A stretch of DNA of 9,990 bases from Fulvivirga aurantia (GTDB lineage Bacteria; Bacteroidota; Bacteroidia; Cytophagales; Cyclobacteriaceae). Below the pieces are notes generated by a model that saw only the letters and a list, made by a program, of their open reading frames with translations, had not been told where the DNA came from and searched no databases. The translations under genes were made by a program, and so were the position numbers. How positions within the stretch are numbered: the first letter of the stretch is position 1; each line of letters begins with the position of its first letter. Shown here piece by piece: positions 1-4,845 of the stretch. The stretch spans positions 1-9,990 of the forward strand of contig NZ_SMMD01000831.1 in NCBI RefSeq assembly GCF_009711475.1. Reading direction: 5' to 3'.

Positions 1-216
1 GCAGCAACTATTTTTTCCACCTTCCTGAATAGGCGGGCAAGCGACAGTACCAAAAGAGCAATACACGCAGCAATCACCGCCTATGGGCTTGATTACTTCT
101 TGGCAATTCTCACATTCATAGAAGTACTGGCATGCATCGGTAGGCATGGTCTCTTCTTTTTGGTACCCACAGTTTGGGCAGGTGATGGTGGATTGTAAAA
201 CGATTTCTTTTTCCAT
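1..216 (-). CDS. GDCCVxC domain-containing protein (3' end cut by window edge)
   Basis: A small cysteine-rich protein; 72 codons are visible and the stop lies beyond the left edge, probably very near because the visible part ends in a Cys-Cys pair as family members do. The ATG at 216 follows the MerTP stop by one base, so the two are translated from one message. Visible are a CPNC zinc-ribbon-like knuckle near residue 13, a second knuckle (CENC) near residue 36, the diagnostic GDCCVYC motif near residue 49 and a later ACPP. The family is known as a companion of mercury transport genes in Bacteroidota and other bacteria; its biochemical role is not established. Binding of Hg(II) or another soft metal in the cytoplasm is inferred from the cysteines and position. 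Confidence 0.88.
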   Translation of the reverse strand, partial: MEKEIVLQSTITCPNCGYQKEETMPTDACQYFYECENCQEVIKPIGGDCCVYCSFGTVACPPIQEGGKNSCC

Positions 217-217
217 T

Positions 218-1120
218 TTATTGATTGTTAGGCTTTTCGACTACTTTGTATCCGGTCTTGTTGATCGCTTCTACGATTTTGTCTTTTCGTACTTGGCTTG
301 GATCAAACTTTACAATGGTATTACCCTTTTCGTATGATGCTTTCACCTCTTCAACTCCATCAAGTTCACCTACTGCATGGGTTATGTGGGATTCGCAACC
401 CGAACAGGTCATTCCTTTGACTGTTAATTCTATAGTTTGAAATTCTGTAGTCTGAAAAGCATTAGACTGTCCATTCCAATCGCTTACTTTAGAAGCAGTG
501 ACCGTATATCCCGTGCTGTTAATTACCTCAGTAATTTTGTTTACATCAACTAATGATACATCGTATTTTACCTGAGCGCTGGCGTCTTTATATGAGGCAG
601 ATACATCTTGTACACCATCTAAAGCAAATACCGCATGTTTTACATGCTCTTCACAGCCTGTGCAGGTCATACCTTTAATTTTAAAATCAGCAAACTTGAT
701 TTGCGTCTGTTCTTTATCGACAGTACCACCAGTACTGTCATTTTTTGAATAGAATATATGCGAATACGCAGGAAAAGCGAGCATTAGAGCCGCAAACACC
801 GTTACAATTCCTAAGAACCTTTTAGATTGCCAGAAGGAGGGTTTATCATCTTCCTCACAAGCACAGTCAATTTCTTCCTTTGTACTTGGCTTCAGTTTTT
901 GATACCAGGCGAAAGCTAATACCCCAATTGTCAGCACAATTAAGTACGGCCTCAATGGCTCCATCCATGAAAAAGTGGCTGCGATACCACCAATTCCCGC
1001 CAGCAGCGAAAATACCGGGGTGATACAACACAGAGAAGCCACTATAGCAGCCAGCAATCCGGCACCCGCGCTTTTGGTTGATATAGCTGACTGTTTGGAA
1101 TGTTGGTTACTTGTATTCAT
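218..1120 (-). CDS. merTP: Mercuric transport protein MerTP with two HMA domains
   Basis: Inner-membrane Hg(II) uptake protein, 300 aa, fusing a MerT-like membrane part to two MerP-like heavy-metal-associated domains. Hydrophobic segments are near residues 20-40, 58-72 and 102-120. The vicinal Cys31-Cys32 in the first helix match the Hg-binding pair of MerT, and a CxC (86, 88) sits in the loop between helices two and three. Two HMA domains follow, near residues 145-208 and 229-294, each with GMTCxGC (Cys153/156 and Cys239/242). MerTP proteins usually have one HMA, so this one is long; the two HMA copies are about 56% identical by hand alignment, suggesting internal duplication. The ATG overlaps the stop of the ArsR gene (ATGA), implying translational coupling. 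The likely partner is a cytoplasmic mercuric reductase, not in this window. Confidence 0.93.
   Translation of the reverse strand: MNTSNQHSKQSAISTKSAGAGLLAAIVASLCCITPVFSLLAGIGGIAATFSWMEPLRPYLIVLTIGVLAFAWYQKLKPSTKEEIDCACEEDDKPSFWQSKRFLGIVTVFAALMLAFPAYSHIFYSKNDSTGGTVDKEQTQIKFADFKIKGMTCTGCEEHVKHAVFALDGVQDVSASYKDASAQVKYDVSLVDVNKITEVINSTGYTVTASKVSDWNGQSNAFQTTEFQTIELTVKGMTCSGCESHITHAVGELDGVEEVKASYEKGNTIVKFDPSQVRKDKIVEAINKTGYKVVEKPNNQ
242..682 (-). repeat. Tandem duplication of the HMA-coding segment in merTP
   Basis: Two segments of the same reading frame, at 500-682 and 242-424, encode HMA domains of equal 61-residue length with 34 identical residues by hand count. They are separated by about 25 codons rich in Asn, Gln, Ser and Thr that look like a flexible linker. 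Confidence 0.8.
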
Positions 1121-1491
1121 GACACAGTAGATTTTTGTTCTGTTATTACAAGGCTGTCTAAAATGGGATTGATTACATTAAGATTCTCTTTGTGCAGTGA
1201 ATAGAACACGGTTTGTCCTACTTTTTCGCTCACTACAAGTCCTCCCTCACGCAGTTTTTTCAAATGCTGCGAAATGGCTGGTACAGTCATACCCAAAATG
1301 TCACTTAGGTCACAAGGGCACAGTTGGGATTCCTTACTAAGCAGATATAGGATTTTGAGCCGGACTTCATTGCCTGACAGGCTCAAGGCCCTGGCGATGC
1401 TGGCAATAGTTGGCGCTACTCGGTCTATTTCGGTTTTGCATTGCTTGATTTGTGCTACATCAGCAAATACCCGGATACATGATTTTGTCAT
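1117..1491 (-). CDS. ArsR/SmtB-family metal-sensing repressor
   Basis: Predicted winged-helix repressor of 124 aa for the metal operon it heads. The core runs from residue 35 to 110: an ArsR-type dimer helix, then LCPCDLSDILG, where the CxC matches the metal-binding CxC of ArsR-class sensors, followed by a recognition helix with VPAISQHLKKLREGG and the beta-wing. Further cysteines are at residues 5 and 18. I choose the ATG at 1491; the frame stays open to 1551, but that extension would run through operator-like repeats and the promoter, so it is unlikely to be translated. The stop overlaps the merTP start. Regulation by an ArsR-type protein, in place of MerR, is known for some mercury operons; the ligand here is inferred from the neighbours and could be another soft metal. 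Confidence 0.9.
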   Translation of the reverse strand: MTKSCIRVFADVAQIKQCKTEIDRVAPTIASIARALSLSGNEVRLKILYLLSKESQLCPCDLSDILGMTVPAISQHLKKLREGGLVVSEKVGQTVFYSLHKENLNVINPILDSLVITEQKSTVS

Positions 1492-1500
1492 ACTTCTATT

Positions 1501-1520
1501 ATTTAAGCAACTACTTAAAT
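1501..1520. promoter_or_regulatory. Operator-like inverted repeat O1 upstream of arsR
   Basis: Imperfect dyad TTTAAGCA-AC-TACTTAAA with one mismatched pair, a few bases upstream of the repressor ATG and over the expected transcription start. The 8-2-8 layout with outer AT arms is typical for ArsR/SmtB sites. It shares the half-site TTTAAGCA with O2. Confidence 0.75.
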
Positions 1521-1522
1521 AA

Positions 1523-1552
1523 CGAAGGTAAGAAATTAAAAGTTTAAGCAAA
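1523..1552 (-). promoter_or_regulatory. Bacteroidota-type promoter of the arsR-merTP operon
   Basis: Read leftward: TTTG (1549-1552), an 18-base spacer, then TACCTTCG (1523-1530), one base off the Bacteroidota -7 consensus TAnnTTTG. The -33 element lies inside operator O2 and the start point would fall in or beside O1, so a bound repressor would block the polymerase. Spacing is one base shorter than the usual 19 to 21. Confidence 0.6.
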
Positions 1553-1561
1553 TGCTTAAAT
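1542..1561. promoter_or_regulatory. Operator-like inverted repeat O2 upstream of arsR
   Basis: Perfect dyad TTTAAGCA-AA-TGCTTAAA at 1543-1560, extending by one base outside. Its centre lies 41 bp, about four helical turns, from the centre of O1, which would place two repressor dimers on the same face of the DNA. It covers the -33 element of the proposed promoter. Confidence 0.78.
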
Positions 1562-1576
1562 ACATTAAAGTTATTG

Positions 1577-2134
1577 TCAATGCACCTTCATATGCCCGTT
1601 CAAAGCTTTCTGAGAATGAAATCCTTTGCTACACTGTCCACATCTAAAATCCTGATTACCCTGTCCGTTTACAGGATTGTTGTTTGTTTTGTAAACAAGC
1701 TTCTTTCTCTCTGACCGTTGGTTTTCCGCTACTTTTCCTACAAATAGCTCGGCATAGCTGTAGCCGGTAAACGCCAGCACTCCGGCTAGAAATACTTTCG
1801 TGAATGCAGTGATTAGTTCAGAATCTAAAAATGTAAAGGGATTGTAATAAAGCAGGTTGATGATGAAAACGAAGAGGGCATAAAGCGCAGGTTTTCTTTT
1901 GATCACATGGATAGTGAACACCAGGATAGTCAGGTCAAAGCTAATGGCATAGAAGAGTGCATAAATGTTTTTCCACAGGTCGTTACCCTGAAATGGCGAT
2001 GCATTGTAAAATAACTGATGGGAGTGCATGATCATGGGGATGGTCCCAGCGATCACTACGATAAAGATGAACTTTCTTGAGTAGAGAAAGGCTTCAAATC
2101 GCTCAAATAGCCCTGTTTTTATGTTTTCTTCCAT
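1577..2134 (-). CDS. Four-helix membrane protein with C-terminal C2H2 zinc finger
   Basis: I do not recognise the membrane part. The 185-aa protein has a short polar N-terminus, about four hydrophobic helices (near 21-38, 57-78, 84-101, 108-132), then a basic, Asn/Gln-rich linker (135-162). It ends in a classical C2H2 finger: Cys165-x2-Cys168-x12-His181-x3-His185, with the Phe and Leu core residues of TFIIIA fingers in place; the second His is the last residue. The QKALNGH segment resembles the QALGGH signature of plant EPF-type fingers. The finger would face the cytoplasm if both termini are inside, as four helices predict. It could bind DNA, RNA or a protein; function unknown. The gene lies between the mercury operon and the replication-like module, 56 bp after the 83-aa gene, and is transcribed with neither for certain. 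Confidence 0.85.
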   Translation of the reverse strand: MEENIKTGLFERFEAFLYSRKFIFIVVIAGTIPMIMHSHQLFYNASPFQGNDLWKNIYALFYAISFDLTILVFTIHVIKRKPALYALFVFIINLLYYNPFTFLDSELITAFTKVFLAGVLAFTGYSYAELFVGKVAENQRSERKKLVYKTNNNPVNGQGNQDFRCGQCSKGFHSQKALNGHMKVH

Positions 2135-2190
2135 TGTCTTCTAGTTTTCTCACACCGCATCAAGAGTCGGTCCAGTCATGCCAATTTTGG

Positions 2191-2442
2191 CTAAACTCTT
2201 GCACCTCTTTTAAACCGTGCCAGCTCATTACCATTAGCTTTATTTTCGTAAATGATCGCTGTTTCCCACTGTCCTTTAAAAGTTTCCATCAGCATTTTCT
2301 CTAGCCTACGGATACCCAGGGCCTGATTAGGTTTTGCCCGTTTGTGGGTCTTGTCCAGTGAATAAAAAGTGCGGACATTGCCATCGTAGAACCAAACGAT
2401 GCACTTGGAAAGAGCTTCTCGTTGCATTTGTTCACTAAGCAT
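2191..2442 (-). CDS. Hypothetical protein, 83 aa, coupled to the 418-aa gene
   Basis: Not recognised. The protein is soluble and mixed alpha/beta by eye, with a strand-like FYDGNVRTFYSLD near residues 18-30 and a C-terminal basic tail (ARFKRGARV). There are no cysteine pairs or catalytic motifs I can name. The ATG at 2442 lies inside the end of the 418-aa gene with an 8-bp overlap (ATGCTTAG), so it is almost certainly translated by coupling, which supports its being real and working with that protein. It may be an accessory of replication or partition; this is inference from position only. Confidence 0.75.
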   Translation of the reverse strand: MLSEQMQREALSKCIVWFYDGNVRTFYSLDKTHKRAKPNQALGIRRLEKMLMETFKGQWETAIIYENKANGNELARFKRGARV

Positions 2443-3691
2443 GATTGGCTTGTTTACATTTCAGTTTTTCCAGATGTAAACAGCGTTGTAAACATTGCTG
2501 ATAGGCCCGCATCAAGGATTCGTCCCGGTAATTGGCCAGTCTTTTCTGTTGGATGCGGAACAGTTGTAAACGGGTCTTTTGCTGGAATCGGCCCTTATCC
2601 TGCTTATGTTGTTGCCATTCGGCTTTCACCTGTTGTAGTAGTAGCTGATTCCTGATTCCAATTTTGAGCGTTTCCTGCCTTACATACCACTGCCAGGTCT
2701 TTTTGAAGCCGTTTCGCTCATTATTGGGGTGAAAGTAGATGTGTGGTTTGGGAATCCAGTGTCCGGGACTTCTGGCCAGCCAGCGCGCTACCATATTGAC
2801 CCTGTTATAAGCCGTTTCCTGGTAGTTGAGCCAGTCTTTTTCACTGGCTTGCCAATGCAGCTTACCATATACTGACTCCCAGATGAGATTGAGAATTTCC
2901 CGTTCTTCCGGCTCTGATAGTACTAAATCTGGATAAAGCACTTTTCGGGCATAAGCCCAGAACTGACGTATCAGAGAAAGTAAGAAAATGCGCCCCGCCC
3001 CAGGCTTTTGTTCCTGTTTTTCAGCTTCACAAAGCTTTTCAGGAGCTTTTTCTTGCCGTTTTGAGGCAGGGTTAGCATTTTCCTCCGTGTTCTTGTCTTG
3101 TTCATGTGATGTTCCTGTGGCTTTGCCACTCTCGTGACCGTAGGGAACACCTTTTATCACGTTATCCACATTATCCACCTTGCTATTATTATTTTTTTGT
3201 TCATGTTGTTCATGAACTAAAGGGTGAAAATTTTTCGCTTTGTCTAAAAAAAGAGAGGCTAACTGCCCAATTTTTATCACGTTATCCCCATAGCTAGTGG
3301 ATAACTTCACCGTACCCATCACCTCCGGATTGATCCAGATTTCCACGCCTCCCTGGCCGCAGTGTTGTTCTTTTCTGATAAACCCCGCATTTACCAGACG
3401 CTCCCGGTGGTTGATGATCGTTCGTTTAGTACAGCCTTTGCACTTGGCCAGACTTTCGTTGTAGGTATTAAATCCGGGAAGATTTTCTGGATCAAGTTGA
3501 TCAAGCTGTGCGGCTTTATTGAGTTGTTTGAGGTATAGTCGGATAATCAGCTCCGCTGTGGCCCGGTGGTTGGCATTGAGTTTTTGGGGGAGTTGGGTTT
3601 GCCTGCTGTTGTGCCGGTCAATAAACGACTTGGTATTTTGAAATACCTCCCCAAAATCAAAATAAAGTCTTTGATTAGCTGTTTTTTCCAT
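2435..3691 (-). CDS. Winged-helix protein, putative replication initiator of the element
   Basis: A 418-aa cytoplasmic protein. Residues about 40-125 form a helical stretch plus a winged helix: NESLAKCKGCTKRTIINHRE as the HTH, GFIRKEQ leading into the wing and GGVEIWINPEV closing it. This is the layout of DNA-binding domains in plasmid and phage initiators. Residues 155-232 are polar and probably disordered (runs of Glu, Gln, Lys, Asn). The C-terminal half (235-415) is helical, Trp-rich, then very rich in Gln, Lys and Arg. No polymerase, helicase or relaxase motif is visible. The linker codons carry DnaA-box-like 9-mers and an A/T-rich patch, as in phage lambda O whose gene contains its own origin. 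The ATG at 3691 overlaps the upstream 70-aa gene by 17 bp. It could instead be a regulator; the initiator role is inferred. Confidence 0.7.
   Translation of the reverse strand: MEKTANQRLYFDFGEVFQNTKSFIDRHNSRQTQLPQKLNANHRATAELIIRLYLKQLNKAAQLDQLDPENLPGFNTYNESLAKCKGCTKRTIINHRERLVNAGFIRKEQHCGQGGVEIWINPEVMGTVKLSTSYGDNVIKIGQLASLFLDKAKNFHPLVHEQHEQKNNNSKVDNVDNVIKGVPYGHESGKATGTSHEQDKNTEENANPASKRQEKAPEKLCEAEKQEQKPGAGRIFLLSLIRQFWAYARKVLYPDLVLSEPEEREILNLIWESVYGKLHWQASEKDWLNYQETAYNRVNMVARWLARSPGHWIPKPHIYFHPNNERNGFKKTWQWYVRQETLKIGIRNQLLLQQVKAEWQQHKQDKGRFQQKTRLQLFRIQQKRLANYRDESLMRAYQQCLQRCLHLEKLKCKQANHA
2451..2494. repeat. TGTTTACA octamer cluster at the 3' end of the 418-aa gene
   Basis: One exact TGTTTACA at 2451-2458 and two exact copies of its complement TGTAAACA at 2475-2482 and 2487-2494, with starts 24 and 12 bp apart. 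A seven-of-eight match lies at 2565-2572. They fall in codons for Cys-Leu-Gln, Cys-Leu-His and Cys-Lys-Gln, different residues in two frames of use, so coding alone does not explain the sameness. Possible iterons or operators. Confidence 0.5.
3152..3304. other. Candidate replication origin: DnaA-box-like cluster inside the 418-aa gene
   Basis: TTATCCACA at 3162-3170 is a perfect consensus DnaA box and is directly followed by TTATCCACC (3171-3179). A second cluster has TTATCCCCA at 3282-3290 and TTATCCACT on the other strand at 3296-3304, facing it. Both clusters begin with the same 16 bases (3152-3167 and 3272-3287), exactly 120 bp apart. Between them lies an A/T-rich stretch (3180-3260) with a T7 run and a tandem 9-mer, suitable as an unwinding element. 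The cluster corresponds to residues about 129-180, between the winged helix and the disordered linker. Function as an origin is inferred from this arrangement. Confidence 0.5.
3197..3214. repeat. Tandem 9-bp repeat TTGTTCATG in the A/T-rich segment
   Basis: Two head-to-tail copies of TTGTTCATG, with a third single copy at 3098-3106. The second copy continues into the palindrome TTCATGAA. In the protein they encode His-Glu-Gln repeats of the linker. They lie between the two DnaA-box-like clusters. Confidence 0.5.
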
Positions 3692-3887
3692 TCCGGTCAG
3701 GTTTAAGTGTTTTGAGCTCGTTGAGGGACTTTATCACGTGATGATAGAATTGAACCTTCTCTGAAATTTCTTTATCAAAAAGATGAATATGTTTCTGCCC
3801 GAATTCCCTAAGCAGAAAGTCGTAGACCAGTTTACAACGGTCATGCTCTTTCTGTATAAAATCTATCTGCTGTTGCAATGAGGCCAT
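3675..3887 (-). CDS. Hypothetical protein, 70 aa, upstream of the 418-aa gene
   Basis: Not recognised. It is mostly helical and charged, starting MASLQQQIDFIQKEHDRC and continuing with HIHLFDKEISEKVQFYHH and a basic C-terminus; there is no membrane segment or signal peptide. The frame is open up to 4103, but upstream of 3887 it only shadows the excisionase-like gene, so the ATG at 3887 is the likely start. The stop overlaps the start region of the 418-aa gene by 17 bp, which argues for translational coupling and a shared job. The 28-bp gap upstream is made almost entirely of TGTTTACA repeats, a likely control site for this gene pair. Confidence 0.7.
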   Translation of the reverse strand: MASLQQQIDFIQKEHDRCKLVYDFLLREFGQKHIHLFDKEISEKVQFYHHVIKSLNELKTLKPDRNGKNS

Positions 3888-3914
3888 GTTTACATTGTTT
3901 ACAGTCTGTTTACA
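3887..3914. repeat. Three direct TGTTTACA repeats (iteron- or operator-like)
   Basis: Exact copies at 3887-3894, 3896-3903 and 3907-3914, start-to-start distances 9 and 11 bp, about one helical turn. They fill the gap between the excisionase-like gene and the 70-aa gene, and the first copy overlaps the ATG. A further near-match (AGTTTACA) is at 3829-3836. The same octamer recurs at the end of the 418-aa gene, so one protein of this module may bind both places. Confidence 0.6.
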
Positions 3915-3915
3915 A

Positions 3916-4209
3916 TCAGTAACTGGGCACATTGCGCTCCAGGTAATCCAGGATACTCTTTTTGGAGTAGCGAATGATGCGGCCATGTTTGGTGAACTTG
4001 ATGGCTTCAATATCCCGCAGTTCCTGCAGCTTGGTTTTGCTGCGGATGCCGAGCAGTTTTTTAGCTTCATCGGTAGAAAGCCAGTCATTGGCCGGATCGG
4101 CATTGGCCAGGGCTTCTTCTTTGGCTTCTTTTAATGCCTGTTTAAACATGCCCATCAAATCACGGTGCATACGTTGGTAGGCTTCCTTTTCAAAAACGAT
4201 TATTTCCAT
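3916..4209 (-). CDS. Excisionase-like helix-turn-helix protein
   Basis: A 97-aa protein with an N-terminal helical region (1-40) and a C-terminal winged HTH of the MerR-like excisionase type (about 43-92): WLSTDEAKKLLGI, the two-helix turn, then KFTKHGRIIRYSKKSILDYL forming the wing and final helix. Such proteins are common in Bacteroidota integrative elements, where they act as excisionase or as transcription factors of excision and transfer genes. The ATG at 4209 shares one base with the stop of the upstream 62-aa gene (TGATG), so translation is coupled; a GTG one codon earlier is less likely. It may be the directionality factor for the integrase at 8173-9396, though it is separated from it by several genes. 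Confidence 0.85.
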   Translation of the reverse strand: MEIIVFEKEAYQRMHRDLMGMFKQALKEAKEEALANADPANDWLSTDEAKKLLGIRSKTKLQELRDIEAIKFTKHGRIIRYSKKSILDYLERNVPSY

Positions 4210-4397
4210 CACTTAGCAGTTAATTGTTTTTCTAGCAGCGAGAATACTTCCCTGCTGGGCAGATAGTGATGACTGCTATAAATCAACTGGTCATTTTGCG
4301 ACAGGCCAATTCCCTTTAAGGTCTGTTTGAGGTTTTCTCTACTCACCCAGTGAGTGGATAAGGTTACAGAATGGTGATATTGATTTGATACAGCCAT
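4209..4397 (-). CDS. Hypothetical protein, 62 aa, first gene of the leftward module
   Basis: Not recognised. From the ATG at 4397 the product starts MAVSNQYHHSVTLSTHWVSR and ends LLEKQLTAK, with an HTH-free mixed sequence and no membrane segment. A GTG at 4457 would add 20 residues in frame; I prefer the ATG because no other ATG lies between and the extension runs through an inverted repeat that may be regulatory. It is coupled to the excisionase-like gene by a one-base overlap, which supports expression. One DnaA-box-like 9-mer (TTATCCACT, minus strand, 4353-4361) lies within it. Confidence 0.6.
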   Translation of the reverse strand: MAVSNQYHHSVTLSTHWVSRENLKQTLKGIGLSQNDQLIYSSHHYLPSREVFSLLEKQLTAK

Positions 4398-4421
4398 CTT
4401 TGATCTGTTTATGGCTGTAAA

Positions 4422-4457
4422 GTGAAGGTTTATTTCTATGCGAAAACAGTCCTTCAC
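4422..4457. promoter_or_regulatory. Inverted repeat in the divergent control region
   Basis: GTGAAGG (4422-4428) and CCTTCAC (4451-4457) are perfect 7-bp inverted arms around 22 bases, upstream of the leftward 62-aa gene. The 199-bp gap 4398-4596 separates two divergent genes and holds this repeat plus the rightward promoter; I see no convincing leftward -7 element. Confidence 0.35.
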
Positions 4458-4538
4458 CGGTCCCAGTTACCCCTAAGACAAGAGGCAACCTACTGTATTT
4501 CAGTTGGTTAGAAAATCATCTTTTTGAAAACTTTTTTA

Positions 4539-4569
4539 TTGATACTTCACAGGAACCCTCTTATATTGG
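4539..4569 (+). promoter_or_regulatory. Bacteroidota-type promoter for the alpha-CTD-like gene
   Basis: TTG at 4539-4541, a 20-base spacer, then TATATTGG at 4562-4569, one base off TAnnTTTG. The predicted start would lie near 4575, leaving a leader of about 20 bases before the ATG at 4597. Confidence 0.5.
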
Positions 4570-4596
4570 GTTTAAACAGAGATAACCACATTTGGA

Positions 4597-4845
4597 ATGA
4601 CAGAAAAGTCACCCCCGAGGGACCCTGAAATTTTGTATAAACCGGTAGATCAACTCCCGATCATAGAGGAACTTGCCGATTTTATGCACAGGATGGAGTT
4701 CAATAACCTGAAAGAGATGCTGGAATTCAGCGCACCGGATCTGTTAAAAACTGAGGGGTTCGGCTACAGGTGTCTCGTAAGTCTGCTCAATTTGCTTGAT
4801 GAGCATGGGTGTATTGATATGCTGAGGGAAAGGGATGAATTCTAA
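4597..4845 (+). CDS. Small protein resembling the RNA polymerase alpha C-terminal domain
   Basis: An 82-aa protein with a short proline-rich N-terminus and a helical core from about residue 18: LPIIEELADFMHRMEFNNLKE, then MLEFSAPDLLK and a helix-hairpin-helix-like TEGFGYRCLVSLLNLLDEHG. The order and spacing follow alpha-CTD, where a first helix, the phrase 'gi.tvgdLl..s..dLlk..nfGkksl.ei...l...gl' and a glycine turn recur. Free-standing alpha-CTD-like or HhH proteins could bind the DNA minor groove or contact regulators; this is inferred from pattern only. It has its own promoter, runs opposite to all neighbours, and its stop overlaps the stop of the convergent 520-aa gene by four bases. Confidence 0.65.
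   Translation: MTEKSPPRDPEILYKPVDQLPIIEELADFMHRMEFNNLKEMLEFSAPDLLKTEGFGYRCLVSLLNLLDEHGCIDMLRERDEF

Noticed and set aside
1492..1551. In-frame extension of the ArsR gene to 1551
   Set aside because: It would encode an odd leader through the operator O1 and the promoter; family proteins begin near the ATG at 1491.
2422..2655. Rightward 77-aa open frame opposite the 418-aa gene
   Set aside because: It lies antisense to a gene with clear domain structure and coupling to its neighbours; composition is shadow-like.
3888..4103. N-terminal extension of the 70-aa gene frame up to 4103
   Set aside because: It overlaps the whole excisionase-like gene in another frame and its residues (Ser, Pro, Lys, Cys-rich) look like a shadow; the ATG at 3887 begins the plausible protein.
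4353..4361. DnaA-box-like TTATCCACT in the 62-aa gene as part of the origin
   Set aside because: It is a single one-mismatch site about 1 kb from the cluster, within the number expected by chance.
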